A DNA stretch of 64,000 nt from Streptomyces lacrimifluminis (GCF_014646095.1 NZ_BMMU01000026.1:62001-126000); one strand, 5' to 3'. Shown: positions 7,831 through 16,025, numbered from the stretch's first letter. Made by a program: numbers and translations. The notes: a model not told the origin generated them from the letters alone.

Positions 7831-8823
7831 TCAGGGAGCCATGCGCATGGAGCCCTGCGGATCATGGGGATGCGTCGGCGCCCGTGGTCCTTCCCCGGCC
7901 AGCCAGTCGGCGACGCATTGGGCTATCGGCTGTCCGGTGTCCATCTCGACGAAGCCGAACTGGCCCGACTGGTTGCATTCGAGGAACCACCAGACGCTGT
8001 CGAGATCCTCCGCGAAGTCGAAGGCCCCATAGGCGAGTCCGGCCTCCCGCAGATACCGGTGCACGGCCTCGGCGACGGGCGTCGGCACGTCGGCCGGCCG
8101 CCACGGTTCGTCCGAGGGCGCGAAGCGGACATCGATGTCGTCAGGGTGCGCGCCGGGTGCGACGGCCTTACGGGCGGCGAGGATCCGGTCGCCGACCGCC
8201 GTCAACCGGATGTCGGCCCGCTTGACGACCCGGCGTTGCAGCAAGGTGGGCCCGAACGCGACGGCGGTGAAGTCGACATCGGGCGCTACCCGGCTCGTCG
8301 GCACCACTCTGGGCGGCTCCTGCGGATGCGATCCGGAAACGGGCTTGACGACCAGATCGGGAAAACGCCGCGCGAAATCCCGGGCGGCCTGCGGGAACGT
8401 CGTGATCAGCGTGGCCGGTACGGGAAGCCGGCTGCGCTGTGCCAGATGCAGCTGCCAGGGCTTGTGGCGGGCCCGGGCGGCGGCGTCGGGGTGGTTCATC
8501 CAGCGCGCGCCGGTGCCCCGGAGCATGCCGTAGAAGGCCTGCGAGGCCTCCTCGGTGAGCCAGCCGGACGGGGCGGCGGCCCGCGCCCCCGGAACCCCCG
8601 GCCTGCGCACCCAGACGGACCGCAGGCCCTCCAGGGTCACCACTCTGCCTCCGGCGGAGAGGTGCCCGCGAAAAGCGCCGTTCACGTATTCGCCGGACAG
8701 GGCGACCTCGCCGGGCAGATCGGCGGGATCGATCCGGACCACGGGAATGCCGGTGCCGTTCAGCCGGGCCACGACGAGATCCGCCGTCACATCCTCCTCG
8801 GACGTCAGGACCAGGACCGTCAT
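7831..8823 (-). CDS. ATP-grasp ribosomal peptide maturase (graspetide-type ligase)
   Basis: A 330-aa ATP-grasp enzyme of the SAV_5884-like RiPP maturase family. It has an N-terminal pre-ATP-grasp domain opening Met-Thr-Val-Leu-Val-Leu-Thr-Ser-Glu-Glu-Asp, a central Leu-Val-Val-Lys-Pro-Val-Ser-Gly-Ser ATP-binding segment, and a C-terminal Trp-Phe-Leu-Glu-Cys-Asn-Gln-Ser-Gly-Gln-Phe block holding the Glu/Asn metal ligands. Such ligases join Asp/Glu side chains to Thr/Ser/Lys side chains in a precursor peptide (omega-ester or amide macrocycles). The matching precursor gene lies directly upstream (8839-9030), 15 bp away on the same strand, so the two form an operon. No methyltransferase partner is adjacent. 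Confidence 0.88.
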   Translation of the reverse strand: MTVLVLTSEEDVTADLVVARLNGTGIPVVRIDPADLPGEVALSGEYVNGAFRGHLSAGGRVVTLEGLRSVWVRRPGVPGARAAAPSGWLTEEASQAFYGMLRGTGARWMNHPDAAARARHKPWQLHLAQRSRLPVPATLITTFPQAARDFARRFPDLVVKPVSGSHPQEPPRVVPTSRVAPDVDFTAVAFGPTLLQRRVVKRADIRLTAVGDRILAARKAVAPGAHPDDIDVRFAPSDEPWRPADVPTPVAEAVHRYLREAGLAYGAFDFAEDLDSVWWFLECNQSGQFGFVEMDTGQPIAQCVADWLAGEGPRAPTHPHDPQGSMRMAP

Positions 8824-8838
8824 CGCGTCAGGTCCGCG

Positions 8839-9030
8839 TCAGTCATCGAAGTGCGTCTTGGAACCGGCAGTTGACGTAGTGGATCCGAATTCGCGCATCA
8901 CGGCATGGTCATGAGCGGCAATCCGCCCTCCCGGCAGCACATTCAACTGCAGTCCGCAGTCATAGCTGTACGGAGTGCTCACCTCCAACTGCTCAGCCGG
9001 GCGCGCGTAGTTCAGAACGAACAGCTGCAT
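8839..9030 (-). CDS. Putative ATP-grasp-modified RiPP precursor peptide
   Basis: A 63-aa peptide starting at the ATG at 9030. The leader holds the pattern Phe-Val-Leu-Asn-Tyr-Ala-Arg-Pro, then Tyr-Ser-Tyr-Asp, seen in precursors that accompany this ATP-grasp family. The C-terminus (about residues 50-63) is rich in Ser/Thr with one Lys and ends Thr-His-Phe-Asp-Asp. This gives nucleophiles and two acidic acceptors for side-chain ester or amide links. It sits 15 bp upstream of the ligase gene. A GTG/ATG-type start further upstream (9090) would add 20 residues that look non-coding. The ring pattern and activity are unknown. Confidence 0.82.
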   Translation of the reverse strand: MQLFVLNYARPAEQLEVSTPYSYDCGLQLNVLPGGRIAAHDHAVMREFGSTTSTAGSKTHFDD

Positions 9031-9237
9031 CGCTTCTCCTCGATCGGCGACGACGTCGGTCAAGTGGACGGGGGAGCTCCGGTAATACAACTGTCCCGTC
9101 CCCCTTGCCCCGCCTCCAAGGAGTTATACGAATCGAACGGGTGAATGGTTGCCTCACGTTGTCGGCAACTGTGTCCGGACGGCATTTCGCGCACCGCGAC
9201 CCACGCTCGCGGGTCGCGATGCCGGCGTCGGGACGGG

Positions 9238-9609
9238 TCAGTGACGCCCCAGGCCGCCACTGCCGAAGGAGCCGCTGGAGCCGGGATCCCAGCGGCCCCG
9301 CTGCTGGTCCTTCCGCCGCTTAGTCGACGCGTGATGGAGTTCGTGCGGCATGAGCCGCTCCCGCTCCCCAGCCGCACGCGGCACCTCGTCGGGCTCTCTC
9401 ATCTCGCGGACCTCGTGCACCGGACCGGAAGGCGGAAGTGTGGGTTGTTCGTCGGGGCGGGGCCGGGGGGATTCCCGGTCCCGGACCCGCATGCCGAACC
9501 AGAAGGCCCAGATCAGTGCACCAGCGACGAACAGACCTGCGACAAATGCGGCCGTTACGTGGAGTAGATCGCTCGACGCGGCCAGTAGTTCAGACGTTGT
9601 CGGACTCAT
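9238..9609 (-). CDS. DUF6479 family membrane-anchored protein
   Basis: A 123-aa protein. One hydrophobic segment at about residues 17-40 is followed by a charged cytoplasmic region with Pro-Arg-Pro-Asp-Glu-Gln-Pro and Arg-Glu-Pro-Asp-Glu-Val-Pro motifs. It ends in a Trp-x-Pro-Gly-Ser-Ser-Gly-Ser-Phe-Gly-Ser-Gly-Gly tail. This layout is the hallmark of DUF6479, a Streptomyces family of unknown function. The start is the ATG at 9609. It stands alone between the RiPP locus and the methyltransferase. Confidence 0.85.
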   Translation of the reverse strand: MSPTTSELLAASSDLLHVTAAFVAGLFVAGALIWAFWFGMRVRDRESPRPRPDEQPTLPPSGPVHEVREMREPDEVPRAAGERERLMPHELHHASTKRRKDQQRGRWDPGSSGSFGSGGLGRH

Positions 9610-9685
9610 ATACCGATTATCGCCGACACCCTGTGAATGCGCGTCCGAAAAGGAGCCTGTGGAATCGCTGTCCCTTTCTTGTCCG

Positions 9686-10498
9686 TCAGGGCTTCACGGC
9701 GACGGCACCGAATTGCGGAAGTGTGGCCGCGGAGCCGCTCTCCGGGCGCCACCGCGCACAGGAGACGAGCCCCGGGTCGAGAAGGTCCAGGCCGTCGAGG
9801 AAGGCGGCGACCTCGGCACGGGGACGGGCGGTGATGGGCGGGGTGGCGTTCTCGTTCCAGAACTTCATCGCCTCGATGTTGCCCTCACCGTCGAGGTCCG
9901 GGTCGGTCGTCGGATGGGTCAGGACCAGATAACTGCCGGACGGCACCGACGCCATGATCCGGCGCACGATGTCCTGTGCCTGGCCCGTGTCGAGCACGAA
10001 ATTCAGGATGCCGAGCATCATGACGGCGACGGGCCGCTCGAAGTCGAGGGTCTCCGAGGCGCGCTGGACGATGCCGTCGGGCCGGTGGATGTCCGCGTCG
10101 ATGTAGTCCGTGGCCCCCTCACGCGTGCCGGTCAGCAGCGTACGGGCGTGCGCGAGCACGATCGGGTCGTTGTCGACGTACACGATCCGAGACTCGGGCG
10201 CGAGGCGCTGGGCGATCTCATGGGTGTTCTCCACCGTCGGCAGCCCTGTCCCGATGTCCAGGAACTGCCGCACTCCCTGCTCGGCGACCAGGAAGCGCAC
10301 GGCTCGCCCGAGGAAGGCGCGGTCCGCGCGGGCCACACTGCGGATCAGCGGGAACATGGCGTCGATGTGGTCACCGACGGCCTGGTCGACGACGTAGTTG
10401 TCCTTGCCGCCGATCCAGTAGTTCCACACGCGCGCGTTGTGGGCCACCGAGGTGTCCAGTCGGCCGCGTCCCTCTGACGTGCTGCTCTGCTCGCTCAC
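9686..10498 (-). CDS. SAM-dependent methyltransferase, Methyltransf_19 (DUF574) family
   Basis: A 270-aa protein. It has the family N-terminus (Ser-Val-Ala-His-Asn-Ala-Arg-Val-Trp-Asn-Tyr-Trp-Ile-Gly-Gly-Lys-Asp-Asn) and SAM motif I Phe-Leu-Asp-Ile-Gly-Thr-Gly-Leu-Pro-Thr. An acidic Tyr-Val-Asp-Asn-Asp-Pro motif binds the SAM ribose. The GTG at 10498 is preferred because GAGAGGAA lies just upstream; a GTG at 10516 is the alternative. Streptomyces encode dozens of these, mostly without known substrates. A paralogue is present at 42848-43663. It is divergent from the TPR gene at 10698. Confidence 0.9.
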   Translation of the reverse strand: MSEQSSTSEGRGRLDTSVAHNARVWNYWIGGKDNYVVDQAVGDHIDAMFPLIRSVARADRAFLGRAVRFLVAEQGVRQFLDIGTGLPTVENTHEIAQRLAPESRIVYVDNDPIVLAHARTLLTGTREGATDYIDADIHRPDGIVQRASETLDFERPVAVMMLGILNFVLDTGQAQDIVRRIMASVPSGSYLVLTHPTTDPDLDGEGNIEAMKFWNENATPPITARPRAEVAAFLDGLDLLDPGLVSCARWRPESGSAATLPQFGAVAVKP

Positions 10499-10536
10499 GT
10501 CGGTTCCTCTCGTCACTTCCCGTGCCCCGCACGGAC

Positions 10537-10561
10537 GTTGACGAGCACACGAGCCGTCAAC
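10537..10561. promoter_or_regulatory. Inverted repeat in the divergent methyltransferase/TPR promoter region
   Basis: GTTGACG (10537-10543) and CGTCAAC (10555-10561) are perfect inverted copies separated by 11 nt, in the 199-bp region between two divergent genes. It could be an operator serving one or both. No regulator is identified. Confidence 0.4.
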
Positions 10562-10697
10562 ATCGTTCGCGCCTACGAGGGTGATCTTATGGCCGTGCGC
10601 TTCGGGGCCCGCGCGGGAGGCGGCGGAACGGGTACTGCCGCGTGCCGGCGGTGGCCTCTACTCTCGCCGGACAGGCCCAGGGGAGCGGGAGACACGG

Positions 10698-12377
10698 ATG
10701 GATCACTACGACTACGACCTCGGTACCCACAAACGGTCCGTGACGACGTCGTCCGCCGAGGCCCAGAAGTGGTTCGACCGGGGCCTGGTGTGGACGTACG
10801 GCTTCCACCACGAGGAGGCCGTCGTCTGTTTCGAGGCCGCCGCCACGGCGGACCCCGACTGTGCCATGGCCCACTGGGGCATCGCGTACGCCCTCGGCCC
10901 GAACTACAACAAACCCTGGGAGTTCTTCGACGGCGACGACCTCGCACGGACCGTGGCCCGTACCCACGCGGCCGTCGAACTCGCGCAGCGGAAGGCGGCT
11001 GGTGCCACCCCCGCCGAACAGGCCCTGATCGGCGCGCTGCGGGCCCGATACCCGCAGGCGGAGGCCGTCGAGGACTGCTCGGTGTGGAACGAGCCCTACG
11101 CCGACAGCATGCGAACGGTGTACGAACTCGCCCCCGACGACCTCGACATCGCCGCGCTGTACGCCGACGCGCTGATGAACCTGACGCCCTGGCAACTGTG
11201 GGACGTGCGTACGGGCGAGCCGGCCGAGGGCGCCCGCACCCTCACCGCGAAGGCAGTCCTGGAGCGGGCGATCGCGACCGACGCAGGCTCGCGCCACCCG
11301 GGACTCCTGCACCTCCACATCCACCTGATGGAGATGTCCGCCGCCCCGGAGACGGCCCTGCCCGCCGCGGACCGGCTGCGCGGCCTGGTCCCGGACGCCG
11401 GCCACCTGCAGCACATGCCCACACATCTGGACGTACTCTGCGGCGACTACCGGCGCGTGGTGGCGGACAACGCCACGGCGATCGTCGCCGACGAGAAGTT
11501 CCGCGAGCGGTCCGGCGCGATGAACTTCTACACCCTCTACCGGGCGCACAACCACCATTTCAAGATCTACGGCGCGATGTTCCTGGGACAGTCCAGGACC
11601 GCGCTGGAGGCCGCCGCGCACCTGGAGGCCTCCATCCCCGAGGAACTGCTTCGGGTGCAGAGCCCGCCCATGGCCGACTGGCTGGAGGGCTTCCTCGCCA
11701 TGCGCGTCCATGTGCTGATCCGGTTCGGCCGCTGGTCGGACATCCTCGAACTGCCGCTGCCCGCCGATCCGTTGCTGTACTGCGTGACGACGGCCATGCT
11801 CCGGTACGCCCGGGGGGTCGCCCTCTCCGCCACCGGCCGGATCGCCGAGGCCGAGGCCGAGCGCGAGCTGTTCCGCGTGGCACTCACCCGCATCCCGGAG
11901 ACCCGGATGCTGTTCAACAACACCTGTTCCGACATTCTCGCCGTCGCGTCCGCGATGCTCGACGGTGAGCTGGAGTACCGCAAGGGCCACCACGAGGCCG
12001 CCTTCGCCGCGCTGGAGCGCTCGATCGAACTGGCCGACAACCTCCCCTACGACGAACCCTGGGGCTGGATGCAGCCCACCCGGCACGCCTACGGCGCCCT
12101 GCTCCTCGAACAGGGACGCGTTGCCGAGGCGGAAGCCGTCTACCGTGCCGACCTCGGTCTCGACGGGACACTTCCGCGCGCTGTGCAGCATCCCGGCAAC
12201 GTCTGGGCTCTGCACGGGTTCCACGAGTGCCTTGTCCGGCTGGGCAGGGATGGGGAGGCAGGGATCGTGGCCCAGCAGCTGAAGATCGCGCTCGCCCTGG
12301 CGGACGTCCCGATCGAGGCATCCTGCTTCTGCCGTCTGGACGTGGGCAACGGCGGCGCGGACGCGGGTTGTTGCTGA
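10698..12377 (+). CDS. TPR-repeat protein, hypothetical
   Basis: A 559-aa soluble protein made of tetratricopeptide-like helical pairs. Repeats are evident at residues about 25-70 (Ala-Gln-Lys-Trp-Phe-Asp-Arg-Gly-Leu, then Phe-Glu-Ala-Ala-Ala-Thr-Ala-Asp-Pro) and again in the C-terminal third. The N-terminal Tyr-Asp-Leu-Gly-Thr-His region and the conserved His-Ile-His-Leu-Met-Glu segment in the middle suggest a defined bacterial TPR family rather than a generic scaffold. The terminal residues include a Cys pair after Gly-Gly-Ala-Asp-Ala-Gly. The ATG at 10698 follows a GGGAG-type site. Partner and role are unknown. Confidence 0.8.
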   Translation: MDHYDYDLGTHKRSVTTSSAEAQKWFDRGLVWTYGFHHEEAVVCFEAAATADPDCAMAHWGIAYALGPNYNKPWEFFDGDDLARTVARTHAAVELAQRKAAGATPAEQALIGALRARYPQAEAVEDCSVWNEPYADSMRTVYELAPDDLDIAALYADALMNLTPWQLWDVRTGEPAEGARTLTAKAVLERAIATDAGSRHPGLLHLHIHLMEMSAAPETALPAADRLRGLVPDAGHLQHMPTHLDVLCGDYRRVVADNATAIVADEKFRERSGAMNFYTLYRAHNHHFKIYGAMFLGQSRTALEAAAHLEASIPEELLRVQSPPMADWLEGFLAMRVHVLIRFGRWSDILELPLPADPLLYCVTTAMLRYARGVALSATGRIAEAEAERELFRVALTRIPETRMLFNNTCSDILAVASAMLDGELEYRKGHHEAAFAALERSIELADNLPYDEPWGWMQPTRHAYGALLLEQGRVAEAEAVYRADLGLDGTLPRAVQHPGNVWALHGFHECLVRLGRDGEAGIVAQQLKIALALADVPIEASCFCRLDVGNGGADAGCC

Positions 12378-12525
12378 CGGTGCGCCGGACGCGTCAGGTC
12401 TGCCCCTGGGAGCATCGGCACCTGCCGGGTCGGTGTTCAGCGCCGCCGCGAACGCCTGCTGATGTCCGGTCGACAGCATATGTGGAACGAAATGTTGACG
12501 TTTCAAATTATCGTATGCTGCGGGC

Positions 12526-12987
12526 ATGTCCTCACCCACCCTTACCGAGCTCACCGAGCGGCTGTCCAAGGACCTCGGGCGCCCCGAAGCCGAGCTGCTG
12601 GCGCCGGGCGGTGGCTGGAACCTGTCCCAGACGCTCCAGCACTGTGCCCAGACCGTCCGCTACTCCGTGACCGGATACCCCGGACTCAAGCCCGCCCTGT
12701 TCCGGGCCACGGCAGGCACCCTGGCCAAACGCCTCTTCCTGCGGCGCGGAGCGACGAAACACTCGCTGGAGGCGGAGATCGACGGAGCTCCGCCCCTGGA
12801 CCCGAGCCTGCCGTCGGCAGAGGCAGCGTCCGGCCTCGCGGACGCGGTTGCCCTGTTCACCGGCCACACGGGACCGCACGCCCTGCACCCCGCCTACGGA
12901 CGCTGCACGCACGACGAGTTCGCACGTCTGCACGCCATGCATCTCGCCGAACACCTGCCGGGACTGGTCGACGCCCGACGCCGGTGA
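12526..12987 (+). CDS. DUF1569 family protein (DinB-like fold)
   Basis: A 153-aa protein with Trp-Asn-Leu-Ser-Gln-Thr-Leu-Gln-His-Cys-Ala-Gln (about residues 30-41), a typical DUF1569 metal-site helix. A matching His-Ala-Met-His-Leu-Ala-Glu-His motif lies near the C-terminus; the histidines probably hold a divalent metal as in DinB/YfiT proteins. The function is unknown; relatives include thiol-dependent metalloenzymes. The upstream region is unusually A/T-rich (12480-12520), likely the promoter. The stop lies only 15 bp from where the convergent [2Fe-2S] gene would originally have ended. Confidence 0.85.
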   Translation: MSSPTLTELTERLSKDLGRPEAELLAPGGGWNLSQTLQHCAQTVRYSVTGYPGLKPALFRATAGTLAKRLFLRRGATKHSLEAEIDGAPPLDPSLPSAEAASGLADAVALFTGHTGPHALHPAYGRCTHDEFARLHAMHLAEHLPGLVDARRR

Positions 12988-13002
12988 CCGTGCGGTCCGC
13001 CG

Positions 13003-13463
13003 TCACCCCAGCCTGGTGGCGGCGCGCTTTTGATCGCCTCGCGGATACGGAAGTGGGTCCCGCAGCGGCAGACGTTCGCGATCGCGTCGATATCGGCGTC
13101 CGTGGGGTTCTTCGTGCGCTTCAGCAGGGCCACCGCCGCCATGATCTGGCCGGGCTGGCAGAAGCCGCGCTGGGCCATGTCCTGCTCCAGCCAGGCCTCC
13201 TGCGCGGGGTGCAGCCGGTCACCGTCCGCCAGCCCCTCGATGGTGGTGACCTCCCTCCCCGTGGCCTCGGCCACGGGAACCACACAGGGATTGACCGCCT
13301 CGCCGTCGAGATGGCTGGTGCGGGCCTTGCAGATGTCGATCCCGCAGCCGTACTTGGGGCCACGCACGCCGAGCAGATCGCGCAGTACCCACAGCAGGGG
13401 CAGGTCGTCGGGGGCGTCGACGGTCACGGACTTCCCGTTGACGGTGAAGGTGTGGGAGGGCAC
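13003..13463 (-). pseudogene. [2Fe-2S]-binding oxidoreductase small subunit, damaged (CoxS/IorA-like)
   Basis: The GTG at 13463 has AGGAG upstream. The frame encodes a molybdenum-hydroxylase small subunit with a plant-type ferredoxin domain (residues 1-75) and a helical second-cluster domain (Gly-Phe-Cys-Gln-Pro-Gly-Gln and Asn-Val-Cys-Arg-Cys-Gly). Two defects are visible. In the first cluster the third cysteine is Arg (Cys-Gly-Ile-Asp-Ile-Cys-Lys-Ala-Arg instead of Cys-Lys-Ala-Cys). Near the C-terminus a frameshift after Ile-Lys-Ser-Ala bypasses the expected TGA at 13003-13005, so the open frame runs on to 12894, antisense into DUF1569. No large molybdopterin subunit follows. It is probably non-functional or decaying. 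Confidence 0.75.
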
Positions 13464-13493
13464 GTACGTTCTCCTGTCAGGGTGCTGAGGGCG

Positions 13494-13512
13494 CTGAGCC
13501 GAGAGGGCTCAG
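13494..13512. terminator. Small hairpin upstream of the [2Fe-2S] gene
   Basis: CTGAGCC (13494-13500) pairs with GGCTCAG (13506-13512) across a 5-nt loop. It could end transcription entering from the decayed region on the minus strand, or act as an operator for the [2Fe-2S] gene at 13463. Weak evidence. Confidence 0.35.
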
Positions 13513-14128
13513 TGGGCGCTCGGCGGATGTTCACCCGGCGCTCAGCGAGGAAAGGGAGTGAAGCCGACGTCGAAGTTGACGGGGAAAGCGCGCGGCTTCG
13601 TGCCGATGGCCCGGGCGCAAGGGACTTGGTGCTTCCTCCGGCGTGACGTGGGCGACGCCTGTTCGGCCGACGGGTGAGACCGGTGCTGTTGTCGAGTTCC
13701 TTCGACGGGACCAGCCCGGGAAGGATGAAGCGGGCTCGCCACAGGTCGTGGAGCAACGCGTCTCGCCGCCGATCACCGAAGACCCACTCCGCTCGATCCT
13801 CATGCTCCGGTTTTCGGCGATCTCGGCGATCGTCATGCCGTCGGCCGCGTGGGCGTACTCGTTCGCCGGGATGTCGGCGGCGCTCGGGGGAGAGCGCCCC
13901 AGCCGCCCGGCGGGACCGATTTCGGCGCAGGCCGAGCAGGGTGCGGTACTCGCCCTGCTCAAGCCGAGACCGGAGAGGGTTCTCTGCCGAAGAGCGCGGC
14001 CCGCGCGCCCCCTTCCGACACCGCCTGTTCCGACCACCGTCCGGTGCACAGCGGCCGGTGTCGACGCACAGTCGAGGCGTACGTATCCCTCGCTGCCGGA
14101 GCCGAAAACCGGTGACCGCCCCGGACCG
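13513..14128. other. Gene-poor stretch with a decayed minus-strand ORF
   Basis: No intact gene is supported over 616 bp. On the minus strand, about 13880 to 13646, two frames are protein-like in succession. One reads Ile-Pro-Ala-Asn-Glu-Tyr-Ala-His-Ala-Ala-Asp-Gly-Met-Thr-Ile-Ala-Glu-Ile-Ala-Glu. After the AAAA run (TTTT at 13811-13814 on plus) the next frame reads Glu-Trp-Val-Phe-Gly-Asp-Arg-Arg-Arg-Asp-Ala-Leu-Leu. This looks like one gene broken by an indel at the homopolymer. The family is not recognised. Confidence 0.4.
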
Positions 14129-15478
14129 TCAGCCGTGGACGTGCAGGCCGTCGAGGAGCGGGTGGTGGCTGTGCCGCCAGCCGGCGCCGACCCGTCGTGC
14201 GTCGGCCAGATGCGGGTGCCCGGCGGGAAGACCGGCGTGCTCGTGCTCGACGGCCGCCGCTTCCCGCGCCGGCCACAGGCGTACGGCGAGCAGCGCCGCG
14301 GCCAGGGCGACAGCACCCAGGGCGAGCACCGCGGACCGGAGGCCGGCCGTCGCGCCGAGCCATCCGGCCAGCGGGTACGTGAGCAGCCAGCAACTGTGCG
14401 AGAGGGAGAACTGGGCAGCGAACGCGGAGGTGCGCGCCTCGGCGGGCGCCGCCCGGCGGATCAGCCGCCCGGTCGGAGTGAGTACCACCGAGCAGGCGGC
14501 ACCGAACGCGGTCCAGGCCGCCAGCAGCGCGGGCCAGCGCCAACTGCCGCCGCCCGCCGTGGTGATGGCGCCGAGCATGGCGAAGACCGGGGTGAGCGAC
14601 AGAGCTCCCCGCAGCATCAGCGCACGGTCCGGTACGCGGTCGAGCACCCGGGGCAGGAGGAGCGCCACGACCATCGAGCCCGCACCGAACGCGCCGAGCG
14701 CCAGCGGTACGTCGCCGGCGCTCCGGCCGAGCTGGTCGCGGACGTACACCACGGTGTTGACGGTGACCATGGCACCCGCGGCGGCCACCGCCAGATCGAG
14801 CGCGAGCAGGGCGCGCAACTGAGGGACGGCGAGGAAGAGACGGGTGCCCGCGGTCGCCCCCGCACGGATGCCGCCGGTCGGCGGGGCGGCGGTGGCGAGG
14901 GTGAGGGCGGGCTTGGGCAGCACGGCGGAGGTGACCAGGGCGGCCGAGGCCAGGAAACCGGCAACGGTGCCCAGGAACAGCCAGTTGTAGGTGACCAGTG
15001 ACAGCAGCGCGGCGGCGAGGGCCGGGCTGAGCAGACTCTCCAGGTCGTAGGCGAGCCGGGACAGGGACAGGGCCCGGGTGTAGTCGCGTTCGGCGGGAAG
15101 TACGTCGGGTACGACTGCCTGGAAGGTGGGGGTGAACGTGGCCGACGCCGCCTGGAGCAGGAAGATCAGGACGTACACCTGCCAGATTTGGTCCACGAAC
15201 GGCAGCAGCAGAGCGACCCCGGCTCGCGCGAGGTCCGCCCCGATCAGCAGCGCGCGGCGCGGCAGCCGGTCGGCGACCGCGCCGACGGCCGGGGCGATCG
15301 CCACGTACGCCACCATCTTGACCGCGAGTGCCGTGCCGAGCACCGATCCGGCGTCGGCGCCCGCGAGATCGTAGGCGAGCAGGGCGAGGGCGACCGTCGC
15401 CAGGCCGGTGCCGGTCAGGGCGACGACCTGGGCGGTGAAGAGGCGGCGGTAGGTGCGGTTGCGGAGTACGGCGAGCAT
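14129..15478 (-). CDS. MFS transporter with His-rich C-terminus (probable metal efflux)
   Basis: A 449-aa polytopic membrane protein with about 12 hydrophobic helices and an MFS loop motif after TM2 (Val-Ala-Asp-Arg-Leu-Pro-Arg-Arg). The C-terminal cytoplasmic tail (about residues 412-449) is rich in His: His-Glu-His, His-Pro-His, His-Ser-His-His and a terminal His-Val-His-Gly. This suggests metal binding. The start is the ATG at 15478 (MLAVLRNRTYRR); the longer frame to 15544 overlaps the operator region. It is divergent from an ArsR-family gene with an alpha5 metal site at 15618, its likely repressor. Ni, Co or Zn export is the inferred role. Confidence 0.85.
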   Translation of the reverse strand: MLAVLRNRTYRRLFTAQVVALTGTGLATVALALLAYDLAGADAGSVLGTALAVKMVAYVAIAPAVGAVADRLPRRALLIGADLARAGVALLLPFVDQIWQVYVLIFLLQAASATFTPTFQAVVPDVLPAERDYTRALSLSRLAYDLESLLSPALAAALLSLVTYNWLFLGTVAGFLASAALVTSAVLPKPALTLATAAPPTGGIRAGATAGTRLFLAVPQLRALLALDLAVAAAGAMVTVNTVVYVRDQLGRSAGDVPLALGAFGAGSMVVALLLPRVLDRVPDRALMLRGALSLTPVFAMLGAITTAGGGSWRWPALLAAWTAFGAACSVVLTPTGRLIRRAAPAEARTSAFAAQFSLSHSCWLLTYPLAGWLGATAGLRSAVLALGAVALAAALLAVRLWPAREAAAVEHEHAGLPAGHPHLADARRVGAGWRHSHHPLLDGLHVHG

Positions 15479-15534
15479 GCGGCGATCCCTTGGCCGGTCG
15501 GGGAGCGGGCGCGGTCCCACTCCACTGTAGCCAT

Positions 15535-15546
15535 AGGTGCGCACCT
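15535..15546. promoter_or_regulatory. Palindromic operator candidate between the MFS and ArsR genes
   Basis: AGGTGCGCACCT is a perfect 12-bp palindrome, 57 bp upstream of the MFS start and 72 bp upstream of the ArsR start. A related GTGCAC core follows immediately (15547-15552). The position between divergent genes fits an ArsR operator controlling both. Confidence 0.55.
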
Positions 15547-15617
15547 GTGCACATGTTGCCGCGGGAATCGGTACGCCGGCACTCTCGACGGGTCCGTCCT
15601 GCCTCTACGCTGAGGGC

Positions 15618-15977
15618 ATGCCTGCTCGCGAGACCTTGCCAACCGCGGCCGACACGCACCTGCGTGCCCCGGACAGCGCGCGTCTCGCTGAGGCGACCGA
15701 GGTGTTCGCGCTGCTGTCCGACGCGACGCGGCTGCACCTGCTGTGGCTGCTCGCACAGGGGGAGTCGGACGTCGGCTCGCTGACGGAGCGCTGCGAGGCG
15801 TCGCGGACGGCGGTCAGTCAGCACCTGGCGAAGCTACGGCTGGCGGGGCTGGTGGAGACGCGGCGCGAAGGGCGGTACGTCCACTACAGCCTGCGTGACG
15901 GGCATCTGCGGCGCCTGGTGATGGAGGCGTTGAGCCACGCCGACCACCGGGTCAGCGGCAGCGCGCCGCACGACTGA
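15618..15977 (+). CDS. ArsR/SmtB-family metalloregulator with alpha5 metal site (NmtR/CzrA-like)
   Basis: A 119-aa winged-helix repressor. The HTH lies at about residues 60-85 (Glu-Ala-Ser-Arg-Thr-Ala-Val-Ser-Gln-His-Leu). The C-terminal helix carries Asp-x-His, then ten residues, then His-x-x-His (Asp-Gly-His ... His-Ala-Asp-His). This is exactly the alpha5 Zn/Ni/Co site pattern of CzrA, NmtR and SmtB; no alpha3 Cys-x-Cys site is present. It should therefore release DNA on binding Zn, Ni or Co. It is divergent from the His-tailed MFS transporter. The ATG at 15618 is the only start that gives the family N-terminus. Confidence 0.9.
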   Translation: MPARETLPTAADTHLRAPDSARLAEATEVFALLSDATRLHLLWLLAQGESDVGSLTERCEASRTAVSQHLAKLRLAGLVETRREGRYVHYSLRDGHLRRLVMEALSHADHRVSGSAPHD

Positions 15978-16025
15978 GGTCCGGCGCCCCCAGACCCCCG
16001 GCTGTCGGCCCTGAACGGGCCCCGT

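Noticed and set aside
12480..12520. TTGACG-type promoter before DUF1569
   Set aside because: The A/T-rich stretch is suggestive, but the nearest -10-like hexamer is only 13 bp away, too close for a standard promoter; left as a probable but undefined promoter region.
12894..13002. C-terminal extension of the [2Fe-2S] protein
   Set aside because: The residues after Ile-Lys-Ser-Ala are out of frame and antisense to DUF1569; the natural stop is at 13003-13005.
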